64,000 bases of DNA from Clostridium formicaceticum (GCF_001854185.1 NZ_CP017603.1:1736001-1800000); one strand, 5' to 3'. Numbered from the stretch's first letter, positions 16,910-29,200 are shown. Made by a program: numbers and translations. The notes: generated from the sequence alone by a model not told the origin.

Positions 16910-18580
16910 ATGAAATTACGGAGTCAACAAATTTTAAGCAGGCCAGAATGGAGTATCAACAGAGCATATTATAAGTCAATGGGTTATTCTGATACAGATT
17001 TAGATAAACCGATTATAGGTATTGCTAATGCATGGAGCACCACCGTTCCTGGCCACTATAATTTACGTCAAGTTTCTGAATCAGTAAAAGAAGGCATAAG
17101 GGAAGCAGGGGGGACACCAGTAGAATTTGGGGTGATAGGTGCCTGTGATGGAATTGCTGAAGGCCATGAAGGAATGCGGTATATTCTTCCTACAAGAGAT
17201 ATCATTGCCCATAGCATTGAACTCATGGTTCAAGCACATCAATATGATGCCATCGTGTTGCTGGGCTCCTGTGATAAAATTGTTCCTGGTATGTTAATGG
17301 CAGCAGCTAGATTAGACTTACCTTCAATATTTGTCAATGGAGGTCCTATGCTTAGTGGTCCTGTGATCCATGGAAGAAAAGCAGATACTACATCGATTAT
17401 TGAAGGGGTAGGGAAGCTGAAAAAAGGTGAGATTACAGAGGAAAAATTAATACAGATGGAGGACTCATGTGCTCCAACCTGTGGATCATGCTCCTTTTTA
17501 GGTACAGCAAATACCATGTGCTGTGTTGCAGAAGCGATGGGGATGTCTTTGACGGGAAGCGCTATGATTCCTGCAGTGTACAATGATAGGCTAAAAGCTG
17601 CCCAAGATTCAGGTAGAGCCATTGTAAATTTAGTAAAAGAGGGTATAACAGCTAGACAGATCATCACCAGAGCATCCATTGAAAACGCAGTAAGATTGAG
17701 CTCTGCCATAGGAGGATCTACCAACGCTGCCCTGCATATTCCTGCCATAGCCTATGAAGCCAAGGTGGATTTTGACATGGAGGATTTTGATAAGTTAAGC
17801 CGAAGTACTCCCCTGATTGCCAAAATGAACCCTGCAGCATCACCAAATGTCATTGACTTTTATGAATCTGGGGGTGTACCGGTAGTTATGAAGGAAATCG
17901 CTTCATTGCTACATAAAGGTGCCATGACTGTTACCAGTAAAACAATAGAAGAAAATATTAAAGATTTTAATTCACCAAACAATGAGATTATAAAAACCTT
18001 CAAAGAGCCTTTTACAGCAACAGGAGGATTAGCAGTACTATATGGAAATTTAGCACCTAATTCTGCAGTGACAAAACCTGCTGCGATTAACCCCAAGATG
18101 TGGACATTTAGTGGTCCTGCTAAGGTGTTTAATTCAGAAGAGGAAGCAAACAAAGCTATTTTGGATGGCGAGGTCAAAGAAGGGGATGTTGTTGTTATAA
18201 GATACGAAGGACCAAAGGGTGGTCCCGGAATGCCTGAAATGTTTAAAGCAATGAAGCTTCTTTATGGACTAGGCTTAGCTGATAAAGTGGCATTGGTTAC
18301 TGACGGGAGATTTTCAGGTACCAACAATGGATGTTTTGTAGGTCATATCTCACCGGAAGCTCAAGAAGGAGGACCTATTGCCTTTGTGCAGGATGGTGAC
18401 ATGATAGAAATAGATATTCCTGAAAGAAAATTAGAACTTTTGGTTGGTGAAGAAGAATTAAAAAAACGAAGAGCTGCTTGGCAAGCGCCAAAACCAAGGG
18501 TTGAGGAAGGTTATTTGTATCTTTATAGCAGATTGGCTGAATCTGCAGACAAAGGAGCAATTATTAAAAACAGAGCATAA
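16910..18580 (+). CDS. ilvD: IlvD/Edd-family dehydratase (dihydroxy-acid dehydratase-like)
   Basis: A 556-aa iron-sulfur dehydratase that turns 2,3-dihydroxy acids into 2-keto acids. Cluster cysteines are visible in GSCDKIVPGM and in DSCAPTCGSCSFLGTANTM; KPAAINPKMWTFSGPA and VTDGRFSGTN follow. Length and motifs fit IlvD, but the same superfamily includes sugar-acid dehydratases. No other isoleucine/valine genes are here, and it sits among acid-sugar genes. ATG 16910 is preferred because AAAGGGGTG is well spaced to it; GTG 16901 lies inside that ribosome site. A catabolic rather than biosynthetic role is inference. Confidence 0.85.
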   Translation: MKLRSQQILSRPEWSINRAYYKSMGYSDTDLDKPIIGIANAWSTTVPGHYNLRQVSESVKEGIREAGGTPVEFGVIGACDGIAEGHEGMRYILPTRDIIAHSIELMVQAHQYDAIVLLGSCDKIVPGMLMAAARLDLPSIFVNGGPMLSGPVIHGRKADTTSIIEGVGKLKKGEITEEKLIQMEDSCAPTCGSCSFLGTANTMCCVAEAMGMSLTGSAMIPAVYNDRLKAAQDSGRAIVNLVKEGITARQIITRASIENAVRLSSAIGGSTNAALHIPAIAYEAKVDFDMEDFDKLSRSTPLIAKMNPAASPNVIDFYESGGVPVVMKEIASLLHKGAMTVTSKTIEENIKDFNSPNNEIIKTFKEPFTATGGLAVLYGNLAPNSAVTKPAAINPKMWTFSGPAKVFNSEEEANKAILDGEVKEGDVVVIRYEGPKGGPGMPEMFKAMKLLYGLGLADKVALVTDGRFSGTNNGCFVGHISPEAQEGGPIAFVQDGDMIEIDIPERKLELLVGEEELKKRRAAWQAPKPRVEEGYLYLYSRLAESADKGAIIKNRA

Positions 18581-18614
18581 ATTACTTTCAAAATAAAAAA
18601 GGATGGTGTTTAGA

Positions 18615-19472
18615 ATGGCAAAAAAATCGATTCATGACTTTCACAAAATGGTGGCAGAAGGAGAAAAAATAACCTATCTTACTGCTTATGACTATCTAAC
18701 TGCAAAAATGATGGAAAAAGCAGGGGTAGAGATGCTTTTAGTTGGAGATTCATTAGGGATGGTATCCTTGGGCTATGATACAACCCTACCAGTAACCTTA
18801 GAAGATATGATTCATCACTGCAAAGCTGTTCGCCGTGGTGCTCCTGATACATTTATTGTTGGGGATATGACCTATATGTCTTATCAAATTTCTAATCAAC
18901 AGGCTGTAGAGAATGCAGGAAGATTAATTAAAGAAGGTGGCTGTGATGCAGTTAAACTAGAAGGCGGCGGTCCAGAAATAGCTGGTAGAATAAAAGCCAT
19001 CAATGATGCTGGTATCCTTGTGATGGGACACATTGGATTAACACCGCAGTTTATGGGACAACAGGGTGGCTACAAAGCACAGGGTAAGAGTGCTCAGGCT
19101 GCAGTAAACATTGTCAATGAAGCCAAAAGAATTGAAGAAGCAGGTGCCTTCAGTATCCTGGTAGAAGGTGTACCAGCTCCTGTAGGTAAGGCGATTACTG
19201 AAAGAAGCGGTATCCCTATTTTAGGTATTGGTGCTGGATCTTATACCCATGGACAATTACTAATCTATGCGGATATGATTGGACTATATGATAATTTTAC
19301 GCCAAAGTTTGTAAAACAATATGCCAATGTGAATGAAATCATGACAAATGCCTTTAAAGAATATTATAAAGAAGTAAAAGAGAAAAACTTCCCGATTGAT
19401 GGAGAACATACTTATAATATGAAGGCAGAGGAAGAAAAAGAGTTTTTAAACTTATTAGAAAAAAATGCTTAA
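18615..19472 (+). CDS. panB: 3-methyl-2-oxobutanoate hydroxymethyltransferase (PanB)
   Basis: A 285-aa enzyme matching PanB along its length: ITYLTAYDYLTAKMMEKAGVEMLLVGDS near the N terminus, the metal-binding DSLGMVSLGYDTTLPVTLEDM segment, GDMTYMSYQ, VKLEGG, MGHIGLTPQ and GIGAGSYTHGQLL. It transfers a hydroxymethyl group from methylene-tetrahydrofolate to 2-ketoisovalerate to give ketopantoate. panC and panD are absent, and the gene closes the sigma-54 operon, so it may run in the reverse or a related aldol direction. ATG 18615 is chosen because AAAGGATGGTG is optimally spaced; ATG 18603 lies within that site. Confidence 0.87.
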   Translation: MAKKSIHDFHKMVAEGEKITYLTAYDYLTAKMMEKAGVEMLLVGDSLGMVSLGYDTTLPVTLEDMIHHCKAVRRGAPDTFIVGDMTYMSYQISNQQAVENAGRLIKEGGCDAVKLEGGGPEIAGRIKAINDAGILVMGHIGLTPQFMGQQGGYKAQGKSAQAAVNIVNEAKRIEEAGAFSILVEGVPAPVGKAITERSGIPILGIGAGSYTHGQLLIYADMIGLYDNFTPKFVKQYANVNEIMTNAFKEYYKEVKEKNFPIDGEHTYNMKAEEEKEFLNLLEKNA

Positions 19473-19494
19473 AACCTAAAATAACTACTAAATA

Positions 19495-19546
19495 AACCGA
19501 GAAATTGCCGTTGAAGCTTTAGCCTAACGGCGATTTCTCGGTTTTG
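19495..19546 (+). terminator. terminator of the acid-sugar operon
   Basis: An 18-bp near-perfect stem, arms AACCGAGAAATTGCCGTT (19495-19512) and AACGGCGATTTCTCGGTT (about 19526-19543), is followed by TT. The only mismatch is T/G. Confidence 0.85.
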
Positions 19547-19569
19547 ACGAAGGATATAGTATTAATTTG

Positions 19570-19598
19570 TTGATTTAAGTTAAAAAAAATGGTATTAT
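19570..19598 (+). promoter_or_regulatory. sigma-A promoter of the first cobalamin riboswitch transcript
   Basis: TTGATT (19570-19575), a 17-base spacer and TATTAT (19593-19598) stand about 50 bases before the riboswitch core. Confidence 0.55.
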
Positions 19599-19644
19599 GA
19601 TGATAATTGAATAAATTTGTTTTTATGGTCTTTTAAAGGGATAC

Positions 19645-19785
19645 CTTTAAAAGTTAAAAGGGAAGTTCGGTGCAAATCCGATGCGGTCCCGCCACTGTAA
19701 CGTAGAGCAAACTATTATATCCACTGTTATTATAACGGGAAGGAAATATTTTGCGATGAAACGAAGCCAGGATACCTGCCATAAA
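19645..19785 (+). ncRNA. cobalamin riboswitch 1
   Basis: Classic cobalamin (B12) aptamer landmarks in order: GGTGCAAATCC (19669-19679), GCGGTCCCGCCACTGTAAC (about 19683-19701, including the GCCACTG B12 box) and the closing GCCAGGATACCTGCC (19766-19780). It precedes a YezD-like gene and the 3087-aa surface protein gene, so both are expected to be shut down when cobalamin is plentiful. Confidence 0.93.
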
Positions 19786-19925
19786 GATCCTCTAAATTTC
19801 TCACGAGGATGGGAAGGAGAATAGTCTGTCATTTTATATAAGTAGTAGTAGCTACTTTTAAAAATGATGATATTTTTCCTTGAAGCATCTTTCTCCTTCC
19901 AGATAGAAAAGATGTTTTTTTATTT
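19786..19925 (+). promoter_or_regulatory. expression platform of riboswitch 1 (alternative stems and terminator)
   Basis: GATCCTC/GAGGATG-type pairing occurs at about 19795-19811. GGAAGGAGAA (19812-19821) is perfectly complementary to TTCTCCTTCC (19891-19900). That second strand overlaps a terminator stem, CATCTTT (19886-19892) with AAAGATG (19908-19914), followed by TTTTTTTATTTT. The two pairings exclude each other, as in an antiterminator/terminator switch. Confidence 0.65.
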
Positions 19926-19944
19926 TAAAAAAGGGGGAATAAAA

Positions 19945-20109
19945 TTGGAAGCTTTAAGAAAACAAGAAAATCTTCAGAGTAAAATGACAGAAAAAGAAAA
20001 AAAACTTATTAACTTAATTCGAAAAATTGGACATGGGGAAATAAAAGTGATTATTCAAGACAGCTGTCCGATTCGAGTAGAAGAGTTTAAAAAGTCTATC
20101 AAACTGTAA
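19945..20109 (+). CDS. YezD-family small protein (DUF2292)
   Basis: A 54-aa protein ending with IGHGEIKVIIQDSCPIRVEEF, which fits the YezD/DUF2292 pattern (Gly-x-Ile/Val-x-Val-Ile-x-Gln-Asp-x-x-x-Val-x-x-Glu). These are small proteins of unknown function in Firmicutes. The start is TTG 19945, with AAAGGGGGA eight bases upstream; a longer in-frame ATG at 19864 would run through the riboswitch terminator and is rejected. It is the first gene under riboswitch 1 and sits between that switch and the attenuator before the giant surface-protein gene. Confidence 0.75.
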   Translation: MEALRKQENLQSKMTEKEKKLINLIRKIGHGEIKVIIQDSCPIRVEEFKKSIKL

Positions 20110-20117
20110 AATCTTAA

Positions 20118-20185
20118 ATAAGTACTGACTGGCAAACCAGAGGTACCTACTTTGTAAGAAAAGGAGGGAACTGGTTTTTTTGTTT
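20118..20185 (+). promoter_or_regulatory. CUGA-hairpin-AGG attenuator, copy 1
   Basis: A compact element: GTAC-TGA, a CTGG-CAAA-CCAG hairpin (20129-20140), then AG-GTAC and CTACTTT. The AAACCAG strand (20134-20140) can instead pair with CTGGTTT (20171-20177), which is followed by more T residues, forming a terminator just before the giant gene. Nearly the same sequence recurs at 39659-39728 and a covarying version at 32797-32845. Confidence 0.6.
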
Positions 20186-20226
20186 GCAAAAATAAGAAAT
20201 TTATACTGAAAAAGGGGGTTTGGGAA

Positions 20227-23200
20227 GTGACAAAAAAGCAATTGAATAAAAACATAGCTTTGTGTATTACCTTAATGATGATTTTGTCGTTATTTAACCC
20301 TATGATTGCATGGGCTATGAATGAGGGTATAAACCCTGATGTGGTGAAGTTAACTGATAACCAAAAAACTTTGACAGAATTGACAGTTACTGAGGCTATA
20401 TATGATAGTGATCAGAAAAATACTAGGGAGATATTACAAGCAGCAGGTACAGAAGCAGAAGATAATAGTATACAGGTAAATATTGCTGTAGTAGGGATGT
20501 ATAATGAAATTTTGTTTGCCCCACAGCAAATTACAGTAAACTACGACGAAGATGACCCTACAGCTGAAGATGCATTAAAGGCCACAGACTTACAAGTAGA
20601 TATACAGAATAATGGATGGATTGAAGGGATAGAAGGTCAACAAAATGGCATAGAGGATAGTTACTACGGTCTAGAAAGTGGTTGGATGTATAAGATCAAT
20701 TTTATGATGCCAAGCGGCCTTGCTAGAACGCAAAAAATTGCAGACGGTGATTATGTATTTTTCTATTATGCAAAGTCACCGTATGACTTGTTGCCATCCT
20801 ATGATAGTTTTCAAAACGATTTTGTAAGTGTGACGGTGACAAGCAAAAAGGATGCTGTTTTTACTGAAAATGTAACTGTGCTGAAAAACAACTCTGTAAA
20901 TGCAGCTATTATGGAAGCATTAAAAAAACATGGCAATGACTTTGAAAAAGCATCATTACCGCTTGGAGTACTAATGTCAGAGGATGGGATGTTTTGGAGT
21001 TATACTTTAAATGGTGATAAAAGTGCTTACAATAGGAAGGATATACAACTAGAAGATGGAGATAGCATAGAAATTTTTAAAGATCTTGGAGAAGGTTTAG
21101 AAGAAGTAGTAGAAAAAGAAGTATTACAAACAACAATCACATCGGCTCATGAAAACAAAGAATCTGTAACAGTAAGTGAAGAAGGCAAAGATGTAGAACT
21201 AGCAAAAAAATGGGTAACTGAAGAGGCTATGACAGCTTATGAGGTTGCAATAGCAGATGCGAAAAAGGTGTTTGATGATGAAGGAGCAACACAAGAAGAA
21301 GTAGAAGCTGCAGTGACAGCGTTAGAAGAAGCAACAGCAATATTTAATGCAGCGAAGCAAGATGGAAGCAAAGCAGAGGAAAAACTTACAGTAAAAGAAC
21401 AGCTGGAAAGAAACTTTGCTTATATTGTTAATACCGTAGACAACCCTGCTTATGGAACCCTTGAGGGAGAATGGTCGATTCTTTCCTTAGCAAGAGGAGA
21501 GTATGTAGTTCCAGAGGGGTATTACGATATCTATTACACCAATGTGGAAAATGAAGTAGCCAGATTAATGCCAGCCTCTGGGGCAAAACCTGATGGAAGG
21601 TTAGATAGAAATAAAGGAACAGAGCATTCAAGAGTAATTTTAGGTTTAACTGCCATTGGTAAAGATATTACCGACGTTGTAGGCTATGATTTAAGAGATG
21701 GCTTAGCAGATTTTAATTTCGTAATTAAGCAAGGAATTAATGGACCTATCTTTGCACTGATAGCATTAGACAGTAAAAACTATGAAATACCTGTCATTGA
21801 AGGCGTAAGCCAGCAAACCACAAGGGAGAAATTGATTAACTACATTTTGGATAGAGAAATAGATGGCGGAGGCTGGTCATTATCAGGAGCTGCAGATCCT
21901 GATATTACAGCAATGGCGATACAAGGGCTAACACCGTATTATGAAAGCAATATGGCAGCAAAAGCAGCTATAGACAGAGGGATCAATTGGCTTTCAAATG
22001 TACAAAGAGAAGACGGAGGCTACACCAGTTGGGGAAGCGTGAATAGCGAAAGTTGTGCACAAGTCATAGTAGCTCTAACAGGTTTAGGAATAGATCCACA
22101 TACTGATCCTAGATTCATTAAAAACGGCAATTCAACTGTGGATAATCTAATGAGCTTTGCTGTACCTGCTGGAGGTTTTATGCATGTAAAACCCGGTGAG
22201 AATACAGGTGGGGGAGCAGAAGCCGGCGTAGTAGATGGTATGGCTACCGATCAAGGAACCTATGGACTTGTAGCCTATAACAGATTCACAGAAGGAAAAA
22301 AACCTCTATATGATATGACGGATGTAGTAGTTGAAAAGCCAATGGATAAAGCAGAACTACGAGCAAAAATAGAAAGTGTAAAAGCATTAGACAAAAATAA
22401 GTATACACATTCAGCATGGGAAGCAATAAAAAAATCAATAGAAGTTGCAGAAAACATAGCAGCTAAAGAAGACTTAACCCAAGACCAGATAGATTTTCAA
22501 ATAAGAATCTTAAATAGCATTCTTACAAATTTAAGACCACAGGTAGAAGGAGAATATGCAACAGTAGCTATAGAAAAGTTTACACTAGGTCAAGGATATA
22601 TTATGGAGCCGGTTCTGGTGGAATTAGAAGAGGGAGATACGGCCTACTCCATATTAGAAAAAGCCTATGGAAAAGCAAATCTAGATGTCACCACGTATAG
22701 TGGCATGGGGGTTTATGTTGCTGCCATAAAGGATGAATTAACACAAGAAGAAATGACCCCTACGCTTCCAGCTTACCTTCAGAGGGTGTTTGATGAAAAC
22801 AATTTAAGCCTGAGGAGCAGATGGGATGATCAATGGTTAGGAGAATTTGACTTTACCAGTACCTCTGGCTGGATGATTACTACAAGCGAATATTTTATAC
22901 CCATGTCATCAGGCTTATGGCAAGTTGAACCAGGAGATGTGGTACGTTGGCAGTTTACCCTTTATGGATTGGGAGCAGATCTAGGATCTTATTTTATGAG
23001 CAGTGAAGGAAACGGAGCAGATCCTGTTGTAATCGTTGCAAACAGAGATGCTATTTTGACAGAAATTGCAAAAATAAATGTCTTGGATGCCAGCCATTAT
23101 ACAGAGGATCAATGGGCTGAAATTCAAAGCTTAAAACAAGAAGCCCTGGCAATAACAGAGGATCTGACAACAGATCAAGAGATCATTAACCAAAAAACCA

Positions 23201-26200
23201 TTGCCATAAGAGAGGCTATAAAAAAAGAAGAAGCACCAGAAGCAAATAGAGAAGCGCTGTGGGCAGCAATCACAGCAGCAAATGAAAACAAAACTTCAAT
23301 AGCCGTAAGTGAAGATGGAAAAAACATAGAAGCAACAGAAAGGTGGGTAACACCAGAGGCTATGACAGCATATGAAACTGCAATAGCAGAGGCTCAAGCA
23401 GCGTTTGATGATGAAAATGCTGTACAGACAGAAGTAGATACAGCTTTAGAAGCCCTGACAGCAGCAACAAACAGCTTCGATGAGGCTAAACAAGCAGGAA
23501 TGAAGGAGGAAACATTATTTAATTTTGAAGCTTCCACCGGAACGATAAAAGGTTATTTGAATAACGAACCTCCAGAAAATTTAGTTATACCTTCTGAAAT
23601 AAATGGAGTAGAAGTACAAAAAATTGCACGTGGAGCATTTGCATATTATCGATGGGGTGGAGGAATAAAATCACCTATAAAGACATTGGAATTACCTAAT
23701 ACGCTTAAAGAAATTGGATGGTATGCTTTTGATGGGAATGCTCTTCAAAGTATAACTATACCTGAAAGTATTGAAACTATTGAAGAAGGAGCTTTTAAAG
23801 GTAATTTATTAACAGAAATAAATTTTTCTGAAAATCTAAGTGTTATAGATAAAAGTGTATTCGAAGGCAATAAGTTAACTAATATTGCTATTCCATCAAA
23901 TATTAAACAAATAAAAGATTCTGCTTTTAAGGAGAATTTATTACAGACTGTTGCTTTATCTGAAGGACTGGAAGTAATTGAAAGAAATGCTTTTGGGTTT
24001 AATAATATTGAAGAAATAGTTATTCCAAAATCAGTTATACAGTTATCAGATGATGGAATATTATCAAGAAGCTTTGTAGATACCAGTTTGGATCTAAATA
24101 ACAGAGTACAAAGATATACCAAAGTTTATAGTAACGCCAGCATTGTTACTGACTTAAACACTAGAGGTATTGTTAATCCTGCAAAGGTTACACTTGAATA
24201 TCAAGATCAATCAGGAAATATTTTAGAAAGCAAGGATGTTGTAGGATTAGAAAAAAAGAAAATGGTTCATAACGAAATTGTTGAGGGCAGCAACAATTAT
24301 TTAACTGACTATATAGCCAGCAGCAACCATTTTAGTTTATTTAATGCTATGGAGATTTTGGGAGGAAACTATTGTAGAATTGGTGAAATCTATGAATTTG
24401 TACCTACACCAATAGAAGGTTATAAAACACCCAATGCTCAATCTCTAAAACTTGAAAAGGAAAATAATAAAGTCATCTTTGTCTATTTAGAAGAAGGAAC
24501 ACAGCAACCAAGTGTTGGTGACAATGAAGGTCTAAAGGAGTTATTAATTTATACCGCTACTTCGCAGTCAAATATGCAGTCAACTGCTTACTTTGGTACT
24601 CCAAATGCAGCCTATCCTGATAGACCAGCGTTTAATCAAAAGATTACCCAATATCATTTAAATGAGCTGGATGTCCGCTTGAATGAGACTACACGTTTTG
24701 CTTTTGTACCGGCGGAAACGGAGTCAAAAGTAACCGTTTATTATGGTGATGAATTGGCTGAAAGTAAGCTAATGGCAAATAATATTTCCTTAAGCCAGCA
24801 TATCGGCACCAACTGGGTAAAAAGCATTACAAAGCCTGGGAAAAATACTTTTAGCATAGTGGTAACTCCTCCAGATGGTTCTGAAAACAAAGAAGTAGTA
24901 TATACCTTTAATGTTTATTTATCTCCTACTCTCTCAGAGTTGTCTTTAAAGGATGGTGATAATGAACTTTATCTAGATAAATCCTTTAATTCAACTATCT
25001 TTACATATAGTACAGCATTAAGTGATGATACAAATACAGTGGAGATTTTGGCAACGCCTAAACTTGATAGCTATACAGTTACGTATAATGGATCTAATGA
25101 TAATCATGTAAATATTGCAGAAGTAGAAAAGATTGAGATTGAGCTTTCTACTGGAGAAGAAGAAGAAAAACGTAGTACCGTTTATACAGTAGAATTAAAT
25201 AAAGTTGAGGGGTATGATGTAAAATTTGCTGTTTCTCCCACAGATGCAACTTTAGCTTTGTATGACCAAAAAGGAGTTAGAATAAAACCAAATGAACCTC
25301 TTAGCTATACAGGCATATTGCCGGGTATGGAGTATACTTATGTAGCAACTAAATATGGCTATGTAGCACAAAAGGGTGTGCTTACCAGTCTTGATAACCT
25401 GAATAATGGTGTATTAAGTATTGCTTTAGTAGAGGCACCTGATCCAGAGGTTCCACTGCCAAATTATGATGGAGAATGGATTAATTTCCGTGGTAATGCT
25501 GAAAACATGGGTATTACAGAAGCCCCAACCCCAATTACAGTTGAGGAGACTTATGAAAAATGGGCAGTGAGAATAGGGACAGGCTGGGCAGCAGCACCGA
25601 CACCTCCGATTATAGTTAATAATCATCTTTATGTAGCATCCGCCAATAAAGTGCATAAGCTTGATAAAGAAACTGGCGAAATCTTAGCCTCAAGTTCAGA
25701 AATGGTTGGTAATGTAGGCTATGCGTTAAACCCTATTACCTATGCTGAAGGAATGATTTTTATACCAGTTGGAAAAGGACAAATCCAAGCCTTACGAGCT
25801 GATACATTAGAAAGCTTATGGGTCAGTGAAGAGGTAGAAGGGCAAACACTGACGCCTATTACTTATCATAATGGTTATATCTATAGTGGTACCTGGAATA
25901 ATGAAACTAGAGAAGGAACCTATTATGGAATCTCAGTAACGGATGAAGATCCAACAAAAACAGATGAAGTAAAATTATGCAGTTGGAAAATCACCCACAT
26001 TGGTGGTTTCTATTGGGCAGGGGCATATGCCACAGATAATTATGTAATTTTTGGATCTGACGACGGTAGTCCAATAAATCAATATACAGAGACTGCGGTA
26101 CTTTATTCCGTGAATCCTTTAAGTGGGGATATTATAGATACTATAAATGGTGTTAAAGGAGACATCCGCTCTACCGTTTCCTATGATAAAGCATCAGATC

Positions 26201-29200
26201 GCATTTGTTTTTCAACTAAAGGTGGAAAGTTTTATCAATTAAAAGTAAATAGTGATGGAACCTTTGATCATAGCACAATAAAAACTATGGAACTTGGTGG
26301 AATGGCAACTGGTACACCGCTTGTATATAATGGCAGAGCCTATCTAGGGGTAGCTGGAGAAAATCAGTTTAGTCCCACTGGACATAGTTATAAGATTATC
26401 GATATTAATAATATGAGTGAAATTTACTCAGCCGAGGTTCCAGGATATGTTCAGACCAGTGCCCTTCTATCGAATCACTATTTCGATAAAACAGGTAAGG
26501 TATATGTTTATCTTACTTACAACTATCTCCCAGGCGGCATTTATATGCTGGAAGATAGTGCTGGTCAGACCGAAGCCAAAACGCTTTCAATCTTTGAACC
26601 AACAAATTCCCAATATTGCATTAGCAGTCTAGTAAGTGATAATAATGGGACCATCTATTATAAAAATGATTCAGGGTATTTAATGGCAGTGGCACGAATG
26701 AGCAACACCGAAGATATTGATAAAGAAGCACTAGAAGACGCGAAAGCACGAGCTTTAACAAAAAATGAAGCAGATTACACGGAAGAAAGCTACGATCTGT
26801 TGCTACAAGCTTTAGCAATGCCAGAAGCAACTCAGGAAGAGGTAGATGCCAAAGTATTAGCCATTAATCAGGCCATAGCAGGATTGCTTGAAAAACCAAA
26901 ACCAGCTAAGATTCTCATTAAGCGTCCAACCAATGATATGAACATTTTAAACGCAAGGAACAACAAAAATGGTGTGGAATTAGAGCTGGTAGCAGAAATC
27001 ACTGACACAGAGAACAAAGCTATAGAGGCAACAGAAGGAGTAAAGTGGTATTATAAAACCTCTGATAGCACGATGACGATAGAAGCAAAAGATCCTATCA
27101 TCATAGCAGAATCAGCAGGAACAGAAGTAACCTATCTCCTATCGGATGTAGCCATTAATTGGATGTATCACGCAGGCTTCATAAGAATTTATGCGGAATA
27201 TGGAGAAGGAGAGGAGAAAGTAGTTAGTGCGGGTATTACCCGGCCTATCAGCTTGTTTAAAAATATTAGTTTGGATAAAACTACAGTAGCTCAGGGAGAA
27301 AACATAAATGTAAGGGCTTCTGCACCGGCACATTATGCAGGAGAAACCATTAATCTGACTTTGAAAAAAGGAAATACTCTTGTAAAACAAGGAGGAGAGA
27401 ATGTTGTTTTAAGTGGTGTATTGACAGCATCAGAGGGAGCGGCAGTAGCAACATTGCAATATACTGTGCCGATTGATTTGGAACCAGGAGACTACAGTTT
27501 TCATTCTTCCACCGGTGCTCCTACTCCAGAGGTGATCTTTACTGTTACTGAAAAAGCTCAAGTACCGGAAGTAAATAAAGAAGCGCTAGAGGCAGCAATC
27601 ACAGCAGCAAATGAAAACAAGGTTTCGGTAGCCGTAAGTGAAGATGGAAAAGACATAGAACCAACAGAAAAATGGGTAACACAAGCCGTTATGACAGCTT
27701 ATAAAGCTGCAATAGTAGAAGCTCAAGTAGTGGTTAATAATGAAAATGTAACACAAGCAGAAGTAGATGCAGCGCTGATAACCCTGACAACAGCAACAAC
27801 TAGCTTCAATGAAGCTAAGAAGTTTGGCACAAAAGTTCAAGTACCGGAAATAGAAGAAATTCCATTGCCTGAAAATGACAATGCACCTAAAATAGAAATC
27901 CCAGAAGGTAACAAAAACTATAAAATCCCTGTAAAGGAATCAGACCTAGAAAAAGAAATCACGATAAACCTTCCTGAAGGAAACAAAGGAAAAGTTTTTG
28001 TTGAACTTCCAACTAACACAAGTTTGCCAAGAATTGAAGTCAACAGAGGTGAGACATCTGTAATGATTCCAAAGGGTGTAAACATTACAAGCGGTGATGC
28101 TACAATAACACTTGAACTAATTACTGCAGGAAATCCTGAGGATGCTGCAGTAAAAGATAAGATGAAGGGTGTTATGCCTACAGGCAAAAAACTTGATGAA
28201 ATTCTTGTAGTTGTTGCTATAGGAGGAGATACAAGGGTGGAATTCAGTGATTTTATAACTATAATCTTTGTAGGTAAGAAAGGCAAAGAAACTGCTTATA
28301 TTCAAGATGGAGAAGTTCATCTTATACAGAAATTTGCAAGTGATGCAGAAGGATTAAATAGCGACAAGAAAGAATATGCGTATGATGATGAAAATGATTT
28401 AATTGTAAAGACTAAGCATTTTACTGACTTCATTGCCTATACTGCAACATCAACAGGAACTTCCAGTGGTGGATCTAGTTCCGGTGGAGGAGGGAAAAGT
28501 ACTTCAACCTCATCCACAACTGTAAAAGCAACTGAATCAGCCACAGTCAAAGAGCAGGGTGTTACTATTGATTTTCCTGCTAATACAATGAATGGTGACT
28601 TTGAGATAAAAATCGAAAAAGTAACTGGTATTTCTAGATTACCAATGGCTTCAAATAGCAAGTTTGCAGGAGATGTATTTGAGATTAGCAAAAATAAAGA
28701 AGGTAATTTCAAAAAAACAGTAACCTTAACTGTACCTTTTGACAAATCTAAAGTAGATTTTGACAAATATGATATCTCTCTTTTCTGGCTGGATGAAGGA
28801 AAAAAACAATGGATAGGGCTAGATAACATAAAAGTAGATCAATCTAGTGGTAATGTAAAGGGTGAAGCAGATCACCTTGGAAAGTTTGCTGTATTAGCGA
28901 TAGAAAAAGAAAAGGAAGCAGAAGAAGCAATTGAAGTAATAAATGCAGTCGAAGAAGGAGCAGAAAAATCAGTGGAAACCTTCAAAGATGTTATAGGTCA
29001 CTGGGCAGCAATACATATTAACAAATTGTTGGCGAGAGAAGCCATCGGCGGTTATCCAGACGGAAGTTTTAAACCAGATGCTTCTATCACAAGGGCTGAA
29101 TTTGCTACAGTACTGGTGAAAGCTCTGGGTTTAGAAGTAAAGTCAGGTAAGTTGTTTGCTGATACAGAAAATCACTGGGCAAAGGATTATATCGCAACAG

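Noticed and set aside
17239-17748. 169-codon open frame antisense to ilvD
   Set aside because: Long antisense frames commonly arise opposite Ala/Gly-rich genes; the sense strand is an unmistakable IlvD.
18615-19472. panB and ilvD considered as a pantothenate/branched-chain amino-acid operon
   Set aside because: panC, panD, ilvB, ilvC and ilvE are all missing, and the genes sit in a sigma-54 operon with a kinase and permease.
20118-20185. Considered as a known riboswitch class (c-di-GMP, preQ1, SAM, glycine)
   Set aside because: The conserved cores of those classes are absent; only the CUGA/AGG flanks and small hairpin are shared among the three local copies.
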